From: Maratus speciosus | Lineage: Eukaryota; Arthropoda; Arachnida; Araneae; Salticidae | Direction of reading: 5' to 3' | NCBI GenBank assembly: GCA_963932465.1 | Contig: OZ010793.1 | Coordinates: 254,893,333 to 254,957,332 of the forward strand | DNA length: 64,000 nt | Part shown: piece after piece, positions 23,701 to 37,500 of the stretch | Numbering within the stretch: position 1 is the first letter of the stretch | Layout: each line of letters opens with the position of its first letter | The notes under the pieces: generated by a model | Told to the model about the DNA's origin: nothing | The model's input: only the letters and a program-made list of their open reading frames with translations | The model's database searches: none | Program-made: the position numbers and the translations under genes

Positions 23701-26700
23701 CAATCGATAAAAAGTTCTTATGAATCAGTAAAAACGATGCAAACGATTTTCCCCCATATGCCATTATGTAATAGGATTCTTTTGTGAGTCCCTGTAAATA
23801 AACGAATAAACGCTCTGCACTCCATAATCTACAGTAAGCATTTTGTAGTGCACCTCAACAATGCATATCAAAATCACGTTTGGACAGCGTAAATTCATTA
23901 AAATACACTGCAATCGATTCTGTTCCACATCAGACCATAATGTAACGGAATTCTTTTCTGCCACTCTAAACGAACTATAAATTCTTCACACACGATTTTC
24001 AATAGGGTTTTATGGTAAATCTGAATAATGTATACCAAGCTCATGCTAATCGAAATACATTTACGCGAGTTAGAGCACGGTCATACAGACAACCAAATAC
24101 ACCGAAGTCATAGTAATTTTTCCACTATGTTGGAAGTGTTAAAAATGTATCTAAATACATATTAAATTCACACTGGTTATTAACGTGGCCGTCTTATACA
24201 TACATTGACAAGTTACATGAAACCACTAGATGTACAAGATTGATCAATCAGTGCGGGTAATTATTGTGTAATCAGCGTAAATATTGTGAAATCAGTGAAA
24301 CAATACCTTAATTATTGCTTCAATATGGTCTCCATAGATATCGTTGTTTAAATTTTATAAAACCTGTGTATCTCGAAACACTTAGAAAAGTCGGATTTTA
24401 ATGTAAAAGAACCTTGATTAGGTTGGTAAATTTTAGATCATTTCTTAAGAAATCGTCAACAATCACTATTTACAATCAGCCTTTTTCATTCTGTTCATTT
24501 CACTGATTTAAGCACGTAGTCCGATTACATGTCTCTTAAATTTGTGTTTTATTTATTAATTGACAAATGTTTTAATTTTATTATGAAATATAAGCTAGTA
24601 ACAAATGCTGAGCTATTTATATTAATTTAAGTGCAAACGGATTTATCTTTCGTAACCGTCTGCACGCGAAAATGATAGATTAAAAGAAAATGCTTGAAAA
24701 TTATTTTAAAAACAATAAAAATTGAATAAATAGAGATACAATTTTTAGACAAATTGCGATAGAGTTTTCAAACAAATTGCATTTCAAAGTATATATTTTT
24801 CCCTATTCGGCAGTTTAAAAGCTAAAAATGTGCTTTATTTAGAAGTTAAAAAAACAATAAAAGTTAATTTAATCATCTGCTGTTGCCACCGTCAAAATGA
24901 CGTCAGCGTTATGGACTGACACGTTTGTCCTTTATATTATAGATGATCAGTCATGTAACCGATTTTTTTAGTGTCTTTGTAAATGGGTGATAAATTCTAT
25001 GAACTCTATTATCTATAGAAAACATGTTGTAGTACATATAAGTGATCCATATCAATTTCATTATGTTTTAAGTATCGTAACATCATTGAAAGGCACCGAA
25101 AACACATTTACACTATACATCATAATGGAATGGAATTGTCTTGTACGTCTCTATAAACGAACTATAAATGCTGTTTATTCTATACTCCACAGAAAGCATG
25201 TTGTAGTCCACCTCAGCGATGCAGCATATCGATGTCATTAAGTGTGAATTATCTCGACATCATTAAAATGCACCGCAAAATCGGAATTCTTTCGGTTGTC
25301 CCTGTAAACGAACTATAAATGCCACACATTTCATTTTCAATATTGCACATTCTGTAGTGAACCTCAATAATATATAAAAATTGCATAGTAATCAGGGAAT
25401 GTTTACGAGAGTTACAGCACGACTTGATAGACAGCCAATCAAATCGAATTCATAAACACTTATCAATTATGTTGGAGAGTATTAAAAACGAACTTTAATT
25501 AGGTCTATAAGAATGCAAAAAACAACTTTGTATTTTTAAAAAACTTTTTGGACATTTTATTATACAGATGCCATATATGCTTTGATCGAATAGAAGCTGA
25601 TTTCTAATTAAATTTTTATGATCATTGAAGTTAATAAAATCATTTTTATGTTTTTATTCAGATGATCCAATGAGCAACTCTTACCCAGAAGGACAAGATT
25701 CTGGCCGTAACCGAAAACTTCGCAGTGTTAAATGGGCACCGAACTACGATCTTTATGAACAATGGGCTGAGGAATACTATGACCAGGGTGAAGAATCAGA
25801 AGGAAAGATTGAAAATATATTACATCCAAAAGAAAGTTTGTTGGACAGAGTATGTAAATTATAAAACTATAATTACTTTAAACTTACTTCTAATCTACGC
25901 TAACTACTTTTTACCTTTTCATGCTCGTGACATATGTGTAAATTAATATATTACATCTTAACTACAAAACCAGTCGAACATAAATTGAATCGGTCATTTC
26001 AAAACTCACAAATAGTAATTACTACATAATAGTCCAGGCAATAGGGGATTTTACCTGGCAAAATTAATGGTAGTTCTGGAAATCGGCTTACTTTATGTTT
26101 TTTGGGTCGCTGAATCCGAATTTGTAACTTCCCACCAAAATTTTCCCCGGCAACCACCGCAAATTTTCGTAAAATGCCCCAAAAAAGGTTTTTATTAAAA
26201 AAAAATCATTTTTTTTATTGTTTTGGGGGAAAAGTATCTAGAAATTCAGAAAGTAGACAAAATTTGCAACAAATAAGATGTATCACATTATGACGTAGGA
26301 TGAATGGGGAGGGGGGAATCTGCCTCGGAACATGCGCTGCGGTGCTGCGTGGACTAAGTTGCGCAATTCCACTTGACCACTCACATCGTTTACATTAGCA
26401 CTCCCGAACTTTCGATATAAGGTTTACTTTAAGTTTTTTGGGTCGCTGAATCCGAATTTTTAACTTCCCCCCAAAAATCCCCCCCCCCCCGCAAGCCCTC
26501 CCCCAAAATGGTTGGTTTTAAATTAGATCTTTTTATTGTTTTAGGAGAAAAGTATGCACAAATTCAGAAAGTAGACAAAATTTGCAACAAATTGGATATA
26601 TGACATTATCACGTAGTTTAAACGGGGAGAGGGGGGGGGGGTTGTTGCCTCGGAACATTCCCCGCGCGCTGTTCTCAAAAACAAAATTTTTTAAAAAATT

Positions 26701-29700
26701 CAATTTTTTGGGGTGGCTTGCCGGGTGAAATTTTGGTGGGAAGTTACAAATTCGGATTCAGCGACCCAAAAAACATAAAGTGAGCCGAAATCCAGAACTA
26801 GCATTAATTTTACCAGATAAAAATCCCCTATTGTCTGGACTTGCATAACTTAGCGCACATAGCGCCGCAGTGCATGTTCAGAGGCAGCCCTCCCACTCCC
26901 CGTTCATCCTACGTCATAATGTCATATATCCTATTTGTTACAAATTTTGTCTACTTTCTGAATTTCTACATACTTTTCACCTAAAACAATAAAAAATTTA
27001 ATTTAAAAACAACTATTTTAGGGGGATGTGGAGGGGGGAGTTAAAAATTCGGATTCAGCAACCCAAAAAACTTAAAGTAAACATTATAGCGAAAGTTCGG
27101 AAGGGAGACGGGAGTGCGAATGTAAACGATGTGAATGGTCAAGTGGAATTGCGCAACTTAGTCCACGCAGCACCGCGGCGCATGTTCCGAGGCAGATCCC
27201 CCCCTCCCCATTCATCCTACGTCATAATGTCATATATCTTATTTGTAGCAAATTTTGTCTACTTATATAGAATTTCTAGATACTTTTTCCCTTAAACAAT
27301 AAAAAATTGAATTTTTTAATAAAAACCTTTTTTTTTTTTGGGGGGGGGGGGGGGGTTGCCGAGGGAAATTTTGGTGGGAAGTTAAAAATTCGGATTCAGC
27401 GACCCAAAAAACATATAGTAAGCCTTTTTCCAGAACTACCATGAATTTTGCTAGGTAGAGCCCCTATACGGTCTCTATTGCCTGGATTAATAAATCCGCT
27501 TTTCTTTTCGAAATGTCTGAGGGAATTGTGTTAGCTGGTATATCGTCTAGATAACTCAATAGGAAGACAATTGGCAATTGACAGGCCTTGATTACCGAAT
27601 AGGCATGAAAAGCACATGTTTCCCTTAGGAAGTTTTGAAGGAGCTCGAAATTGAGAAAACAGGTGGCCCCAAGCTTTATAATGAATTAATACTATTCCAA
27701 AATTCTAATTTTCTTTCAAATTGTTAACTCATTTGTATATACAGGGTGATTCTAAATTGTTTTTATAAAATAAGAGGGGTGATAGAACTCATCCAGACGA
27801 GTAATGATTACCATAGAACACGGGGTCACAAACCACTTATTGAGTCACAAATACAGGGTGTTTCACCGTAACTGAAGTCGGCTTGTCGGTAATAATTTTT
27901 CAAAAAATAAAACTATTGCAATAAAAATGTACCTTGTTGTGTATGAAATGTGATAACATCACAAAAATTTCTGGAAAAACAGGCTACTCACACAATCGAC
28001 GATAGCGTATGAACTGATAATCACAGTCCAACATGTGGGGCATCAAATGCATACTGCTGGCGCACATAATGGAAACTTATACCATTTTTGTGTGTTATCC
28101 TATTTACAACAAAAGTGAGCATGTCAATTAAAAGTTTCATTATAATATGCTTCGGTTTGCTGAAAATAATCACCGTCAACCAATATTCGATTAGGGTAGA
28201 ACGCCCTGTATTTGTGACTAAATAAGTGGATTGCGACCCCATATTCTATGGTAATTATTGCTCGTCTGGATAGGAACTATCAACCCTCTTATTTTGTAAA
28301 AACAATTTACAATCACCTTGTATAATAGGGGAGATGGGGACCCATGTAAACATCGCAATTTTTCGATAGGTATTATAAGTTTTTTTATTTGAAAAAAATT
28401 ACTAAAGATGATCCTGTAGACATATGGTAAAATTTTTTTTGAAGCTCTATGACATTTTGCTTATCCTCTGTAGCCAAAACACTGTTTTTAGATCTCAAAA
28501 GTAAAATCTTTGTTCCAAGTTGATAAGCGAACAACTTTATATATTTATTTATTTATTTGAATTTGAGTTTTAACATATACTATGAATACTAATAAACATT
28601 TTTGATAAAGTGCTTTTTCTTCTAAAATTGAGAAATGTTAAGGCTTTATCAATTTAACAAAAGCAGCAATGTGGGGCGCTTGTGGGGGCAGATATGAACA
28701 GTTCATAAGTGCCCTATAATCATTATGTGATTATGTTACTTTCAGTTAACTTAAGAAGAAATAATGTCAATTCCATTATCTACAATTTTACTGACATAGA
28801 AGATATTTTCCTCAGACAAAGTTGATTTTGTATTGAAACTTCCACAAACACATCTTTCAGCAAATACACAAAGAGCAAGAAGCTAGTTTACGTTCAATTG
28901 TACTTTAAATAAATTTAACGTTTTCCAAAATGCAATAAGTTTATATATTATTTTACTAAACGGTTTACAACAATATTTTTTAAACATTGTTAATACAAAA
29001 GTATTACCTTGAACAACTTAGCAAATTTTTCTATTACGTTTGTTCTAACCTTGCAATGATGGCTTACTTCCATCTCTAAAACAGTTATGTATATGATGCT
29101 TTGAATGGAGATAGATACCAGTAATATTTTAAGAAAGTAAAATTTTTAAATTGATAACTACCGTAAAATCCCGATTGTAACTCCCCCCCCCCCCCTCCCA
29201 CCTCTTTCAAAAGCAAAATAAGTTGGGGCAGGGGTTATAACCGAGATTTTTTTAATCATTAAAAAAAACCCTTCTTTATCTATAATTTACAAGTAAATAA
29301 GGCAAATACAGGAGTGAGAATATTTCGTATTTCGGCAGATTTCCAATAAATAATATGTAAATGACCCCTCCCTAAAATTTCCCCAACAAAAATACTTAAG
29401 CAAAATTTAAAAGTTTTAATTTCTTTTTTTAAATTGCTTATTTATTTTTTTATATTATTGCAACAATACTTAATGAATCATCTAAGCCTCTCCCCTCCAA
29501 ATATACACTCTTAATTCAAAAGAACGAATTATTAACTCAACAAAAGGACGAAAAGTTTTACGCGTGTTTTTGTTCTTTCTGAGTATCTGTTTTATCAAAA
29601 AGAGACATTTTCCACAAAAAAACTGGTTTGCCAAATAACCTTTTTAGGAGTAGCATCCCCAGGACCGCTCATTTCAGACCGGAACAGAAAAATATCTCTA

Positions 29701-31472
29701 AAAGAGCGGTTTAAGAAGCTTCCCCATTGGTTGAAATCGTGTAACGCGATATATAGTTTGGCAAAGGGAGACCATTTTGAAAAGGGAGTCGCTTGTTTGT
29801 TTCAAACGTCAAAGGTTAGCGTTACCTACATGATAAAAACAATATTACAATTATAATTTGATTGGTTTAAAAATGGTATCGAATAAGATAGATGGATTAT
29901 GCTATGAAAGCAGGGGGTAGGGAGCAATCATCACAAAGAACTGAATAAATTTCGTTTTTGTTTCCCAGCTAAAACCAAGATGGCTACCGCCGATTCTAGG
30001 ATTTTACTAATACTGAAAATTCTAAGGTAAAGTACGCTGTTTTACTTCATCTTTATTGTAATTCCTTCGCCATTCCTTGTTGTATTTTCACATTGTATGT
30101 ATGATTTTTGCGTTATTTAACGTTATTACTTTAAAACCGGAAACATGAATTTCTTAAATTACTTTTTTCTTCTTTTTTTTTAATGCAACTGTTCCATAAT
30201 TTTTATAATCAATAAAATGCGCTTAGATATGTAGTTTTCTCGTATTCAGATTGTGTAAAATTACACTAATTTGTATTTACATTATTAAACATATATCATT
30301 TTGTGCTTATATTATTGATTATTAATATGCTACTTTGCTCATGACACTCAGAAATATTTGCGGAACACAGCCCATGATTATAAAAATTATTAAATTATTA
30401 TTAACTTATAATATATGTTCTATTTTTTTTAATGTTTCAGTAAGTACAAGTATTTAATAAATTGTGTTCAGTTAGATAGTTGTACACATCTACACTTTAT
30501 TTATTATTTTTTTAATTGACACAGTATTATGTAAATAGTACGAAATGTAAAAGATAATTTAAAAAAGTATCAGAAAATAATAGATTAGTAAAAAATATGA
30601 TTAATTTATTTTATGACACAACTAGTTTTTTTTTAATTATGATTTTGTGAATTTTTATTTTTGTGTTATACTTCGCTCTGTTCATATTCAAAAGTTTAAC
30701 TAAAAAAAAGTCTGCAGTTATGTAACACATCAATTCTATATTCCATAATTAGTTATCTGTGTCATAAGCAAAATATATTAAGAACATATAATAATATCAG
30801 AAATAATTAAAGAAATCGACATTTCCGGATTAAAACTAATAACGTTAAAATTATATATACAATGTGAAAATACTAAAAAGAAGAAAACCATAATAAGAAA
30901 GATAAAGTAAAAACAGCGTACTTCAGGATATTGACAAGTTAAAAAATCTTGTCTTGTTATAGCGCGAACCATCTTTTATTATTATTATTATTATTATTAT
31001 TTAATTTATCTTTCGGAAATGAAAAACAAAATTTCTTCTGTTCTTCTGCATCTGGATTAAAATAAACCACAATGGAGTTTTAAAAATAATACATTTTGCA
31101 AACTGGGGAGTTATATATGTTAAAAAATAAAATTATAAAAAAAATTCTGAAAATAAGAGGGAAATAACTTATTTTGCCTATTAAATTTGACAAAAAGAAG
31201 GGGTTTAAAAATGACTTGTCAATAATGAGTGCAGTCACTCGTTTTGCCTATTAATTTAGTCAAAAAAAGAGCGAAAACGGCTTATCAAAAAGGAATGAAA
31301 AAAACCACTCCGCAAGATGGATGAAATTCACTCCTATAGGATAAGTGCATTTTCAATACTGGAAAGGAGTGAAAATACACTCAGTCGGAGTTAAAATCGC
31401 TGATTTTTTTTAAGAGAGTACTTATTTTCATTTTATAATCTTTTGCTTAATCATATCACCCAGAAACTAGAG

Positions 31473-31518
<46 letters not shown>

Positions 31519-34500
31519 CTTTATGGTGAATTTAAAAGGTAATATAACTAACGATTACGATGACAAATGAATAACAGAATAAAAAGCATGTTAAAGGATA
31601 GTTTTTCCTTGTGTTCACATGTGCCCCACGTGTGTTCACACCTACCCCGCTAATGGGGCACATATGAACAATTTTTTGAATTTATAAAACTATTAAAAAA
31701 TGTAAGAAGAACTATACAGGTGATTAAAAGAAATTACCATGTGTAAAAGAAAGTTCTGTTTACTATATTAAGTATTTTTTGTTTATAGAAATTAATGCAG
31801 TTATGAGAAAAAGCTATATTTATGCGAACTGTTCACATGTGCCCCCATCTCCCCTATATATTTTCTAAAGCGTTTCATAAAAATACCTTTCAAAACAAAT
31901 TAATTTTTCATACAATAACAGTTTGAACCACATGATCACAATTTCTCAGTTTGTCCAACCAACTAAAGTCGTCAATTTGTCAGGCAATATTATCGTCCAA
32001 CCAATCAAAATCGAGAAAATCCAATAATATAATATTTGCAATAATTTTAATAATATTTGTAGCATTGGTGAATTTCCTGGTATGTCGAATTTAGGAAACT
32101 CTTGTCGAATGAAACAGGGGCCCTAAAATGACAACCGGGCTTCAGATGTTAATCGGGCCCTGGCAATTGCGGCCAAAGGTTCCGGGTTCGACTCGCGTCC
32201 TGGACACGATTTTAGTCAGTTGGAAAAATTACAACTCACGCAGAATCAGTTTAACACAGAAAAAAAATGTATATACAGTAGATCTTTACAGTGGCACATC
32301 CAGGATTTCGCTTTGGAGAGGGCTAGCATATTTTAGAAGCCTATATGTGCCCAGATCTGACCCGACCTGCTGCCGATCTCTGTTTTTCTTTCTTTTGATT
32401 TGACGGGACGTGCCGGATCAGGTCCTGACTTACACTTTTTCTGCTGACTTGAGTAGAGTCGTAATCAGCCAGGGGCAGCTCTGGAAAGTTTTGCTGCGGC
32501 TAATTCTGAATGTTTTTAAACATGTTAGATAGTAAAATTCTGTATTAAAATAATCTTTGTTTTTTCGATTTTTTGGTGTGTTTCTGTATTTGGATAATTT
32601 TAAAGTGTGTTTGCAAAGTGTGTTTTAAAGCTTTATTATTAAAATATTATGAAGGTTAAAGAGAGCAAGAGGCTGCAAGGGGTCTTAAATTTTTAATTAA
32701 TAAATTTTAAACATGCTAATATTTCGAATTTCATAATCAAATTTATAAAAGAGATAAAATTTTGTGACAAAATTAATATCTTTTCAAAAATTCAGATTTT
32801 TTTTAAAGACCTATTAAAAATAATAACATTATTTCATAATTTAAAAGAAATAATGAAATATCTAGTCCTGTCTGGGAGAGGCTTCAGTCCCCTTAGCTCC
32901 CCCCGTGGGTGCGCCAATGGATCTTTATAACGCACACCTAGAGATGAGAGATTGTGCGTATTATAGAACTTTGCGTTACATAAATCACATTTTACACACA
33001 TCATTAAACTTACTTTGAAAACTGGATCAAATATGTCTGAAACATATCAATATAGATCTTTACATTGCACTCCTTGGGACCAGAAGTTGTGTAGATTATA
33101 AATTTTTGCATAATATAGATCATTTCACACATTGTTAAATTTATTTTAACAAGATTTAATCCCAAATTAGCCTGTAGTAAATCCTTTTTTACTCATTTTC
33201 AAAAAACTTTATTGTAATAATAGCAATTTTTTCATTATAAAGCTCTGAGTTAAGAAGATAAAAATGAAATAATTTATCAGATTTAGTGCTGCAGCGAGTA
33301 GCCATTTTTTACAATATAGAACTCATGTGTTTCTTAACTGCAAAATTCATTGTGTTTACGCCTAATAAGTTGTGTGTTATACAGGGTGTATCTGAAATGC
33401 TTCAACAAACTTAGGGGGGCGATAGTACTCATCAAGACAAACAAAAAATGCAATGGAACATGGGGTCGCAACTAGTGCTCCCGATGAGATACGTATATAC
33501 GAGTTATACGTTTAAACGATATACGTACATCCGTATAATAAGTTTCTATGAAATATGAATACCTTAAAATATACGTTTAAACGTATCCGGATACGTATAA
33601 GGGTACATCGGTTAAACATATATTTAAGTATACGTACATTTAAAATATACTTATATTTCAAGTATCGTATTTACTTTTAATAACAATGGAGCTCGTCAGT
33701 CTTACGTCATTTAATGGAGAATAAGCTGGAAATACGTTGGTGTTTTTATTTCAAAACCGAAAGTTATTAGCGTGAATTACAAACAGTACTTCGCAAATTT
33801 TTACTTTGAATTTATTTAGATTTTTTGTTCATCTCAGGTTATTAAGATCAGATACCCCGTTATTTTTATATTTTGTGTATATAATGTATACAAATTGTAT
33901 TCGTTGTAAATAACTAGCAAAATTAAACACTTTTTGAGCAAAGAATGAGAGTATAAATTTTTCACATTTATTGTGAATCCTTGTTAAGCATTTTTTTTTT
34001 TTTTTTTTCAGTTTTTTCAAAATTCTTTATTCGTGTGTGTTACACTCAACATTTCTACTCTGTAAATGTATAATGAAAATCCATTTTTTTAATCATGACA
34101 CTCATGGTATACTTTTTATACAAAATGTTAAGGCATTTCGTTTAAGATTTGTTAATATTGACAAATATAATTTTTTGTATAAAGTACTTCGAGTAATTTC
34201 GATTATTTATAAACTGGCAAATAATCGACTTGCAGGTTTTGGAACGCAATTGCACATGCTTGCCTTCTCTTTTCTTTTTTAGAGTAAAACATATTATTTA
34301 AAAAACAATATTCTTAAATACAATAAAAGTATGATTACAAAACTTCTCAGGAGTCGGATTGATCAATGTCACAATAAAATATAAAGTAAATTTAAGTCTG
34401 TCTGTGGTCGCATGCAAAAATATTGTTTCGCGCGAAGGGCCCGTGCCATAAATCTAAAGAAGCTAAGTGCTGTGCTACAGCTCTTCGAAAGATAGCTTTG

Positions 34501-37500
34501 AAGTAACCCACAACCAATAGTAAAACATTTCCTAATTAATAGCTTAGTTTTTAGGGAAAACAACCAAAATCTAAACGGAGGAAAAGTATTCAGATTTTTT
34601 TAACTACAGGCACAACAACCAAAAGGTAGGTAAAACCTCAGGCCATCGTGGTTCTTTGTACAAAGATTCACGATGGCTCCGGTAAACCGCGAGAATGCAG
34701 GACTCTAGAGGATATTTCTCAATGTCTCTAATCCGCAGATAAGCATTAAAACATCTATTTTCATGCCTTGAACCAAAAAACGTTTAGATGTTTATACGTT
34801 TTACCGCTTGGTTAAGATCCGTATATACGATGTACCGTACATGCTGTTTTGCATAATACGTATAACCGTCGTAGCCATATTATACGTATCTGAAACCCCG
34901 TATAATAAGTTTTATACGTATACTCGTATAAACGTTTAATAGGGAGCACTAGTCGCATCTAACGTTTAAAGGATGAAAATCGTAAAACTAATAAAAATAT
35001 CGAAATCTCGCATGCTGCTTTTCTGCAGAACTGGCTAGTAGCACGAAGCTGGTTTTCCTTTAACTTTGTGCATATCCGGTCAGAAAGAGATAACAAAAAC
35101 TTGGAAGAAAGCCAAACAAATCTGTGAGCAGGAATCCACGTATGCAGGACTCCCGAAGTCTTCGAGTGTGTCCGCCAGTCGTTCCTCCGTAAATGTACTC
35201 TGTGTAATAATGTCCGCGGTCGACACTTTGAACAATTGTTGTAAAATACAGTCGAGTCTCTATATAACGAAATTCATTGTTCCAGTAAAAAATTCGTTAT
35301 AGGGAGAAATTCGTTATATAGAGAATGATAAAAATTCCTATTTAATGGGTAAATTTTGAACAAAAATTAGTTCTGAGGCGTTTAATTAAGAATTTGAAAT
35401 GTTTAACTATAAATATTAACCTAATATTGTATTTCTTAATTATTTAAACAGTTTCAAAAAAGAGAACATACATTTATTTGAAAGCATAATAAAAATCACA
35501 TAAGGAAAACTTACATTAATTTTAGAGGAAGAAATCTGCAATTTTTCACTGTTTTGATTTCAAAATTGTTCACAATTTAGCAAGGAATGAAAAATTGTAT
35601 CAGGAACATTTTCCTCCATTTGAAGTCTTCTCTTTATAAGACCAAAAGAACTCATCATTTCACTGCGTGATGGTTTTTTCTCTTGTTGTACGTTTTTGCT
35701 TTCATGCTCATTGTCACTCTCATAATCATTGTTAATAACGCTGCTTAAAATATCACTTATAAGTAAGATACTACGCAATAGTGAGATTGTCATCCACTTC
35801 CAAAAAATCAGAGAGAGTAACATTTTCTTCGACTTTTCCGCGTTCCTTAATTAATTTCCATTTTTCTGTAAGTCGGCTAAAGCCACATATTCTTCGTCCT
35901 CAGAATCTGCATTATTCTCCAGTTTAGAAAAGCTGGTTTTATTGAAGCAATTGTAAATTGTCTTTTCAGTTACATCAAATCTCCAAGCTTTATAAAGTTC
36001 CGCAATACACATTCTAAGACTAATGATGTCTTGGATGGAATCATTTTTTTCAGTAGCTATGATCAGTTCTTTAAGAATTCTCTTCTTATATTCCACCTTT
36101 AGATTTTTTATTATTCACAAGTCGATGGGCTGCAGTTTTGATGTGAAATTGGGTGGTAAGAAAATAACTTCAACATTTTGCAGTTTTTTTCCACAGCTTT
36201 CTGAGTCAACTGGACAATTATCAATAAGCAAAGCAATTTTTCGGCGTTGTTTTCTCATTTGATTGTCAAGTGCTTTTAACCATTTGTCAAAACTTTCAGT
36301 GGTCATCCAAGACTTTTTATTAAAATCATAGTCAACTTCTAAGGACTTCACGTCTTTAAAACACCGAAGAGATTTACTTTTCCCAAGCATCTTTAATTTT
36401 TCTATCCCTGTCATGTTTGCACACAACAGAATAGTAATCCTTTGTTTGCTTTGTTTGCCGCCAAAACATTTATCCTCTTTAAATGCCAGAGTCTTGTGTA
36501 GGAGACGCTTGTAAAAGAGACCTGTTTCGTTAGCATTGTAAATGCTTTGCTCTCAGGAGCGAATTCTTTTAGAATTTCTGCTACTTTAAGACTCCAGTTC
36601 TCACATGCTGTCACCGGAGCATCCGCACTTTCACCGCAGATAATTGTCTGGAATTACCCATATCTCTTCTTGAACTTTTCTAGCCAAACCAATACTGGCT
36701 TGGAAGTCAGAGGGCCCAAGAGATGAAGCATATTCTAGAGCCTTTTCTGAAATAGTTGGTCCCGAAAGTGGTAGATTCCGGTCCCTCATCCCTTTAATCC
36801 CTTAAACATTGCTTCGTCTAAGTCCTCGTATTGGCACGTCCTCTTTCTTTTTCGCGCCGAACCAAGATCCGAATTCTGCTCGGTGATTGACTTTCTATTG
36901 TTTTGTGATTGTTGACAGCGTATTTGCTGGAATCCCAAACTCTTTTGCCACGTCTTTTTTTTTTTCAATCCCTTATTGATTTCTTTCAAAATCTTCACTT
37001 TATCACAGAGAGTTATGGAGTTCCTAGGAGACATTTTTTGCAGAAGCAGTAAAAAAACGCACTCAAACAGATTAAGTTTTGTGAATCTTTCACACTAAAC
37101 AATAAACATCTACTCTAACTTTAAGGGTTCAGAGCTTTAGTTTGGATAGATGAAAACATGTTCTAAATGGTGACAGTGATCTGCTCTCGTAGCTGCAGCT
37201 GTCACTGGAGAATTTTCCATTCGACCAATAATGTGCTCGCGCCTTCTTTCCCGTTCGCTTTTTTGTGGAGAGCATCAGGTCACGTGTCATGCCAGTGGAT
37301 CTCGGGAGCTTTCTAGCAGCGAATACTACGAATATTGACTTGTTGTGCTTCATTAAAAGAGAGTTTATTTTTCTAATTTAACCTTCTGAATGATCTTCGA
37401 TCTCATTTACCTTAAACTTTAATTACCTCTCTGATCCATCTCTTATATGCATAACAATCCAATTGACACTGTTTTAAGAAGGATGTTGGAAATTGTGTGA

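Noticed and set aside
30974..31000. (ATT)n run considered as a CRISPR-like or regulatory repeat
   Set aside because: It is a plain trinucleotide microsatellite.
37129..37353. 74-codon - strand ORF upstream of the Tigger transposase
   Set aside because: It lies in the non-coding 5' part of the transposon and resembles no transposase segment.
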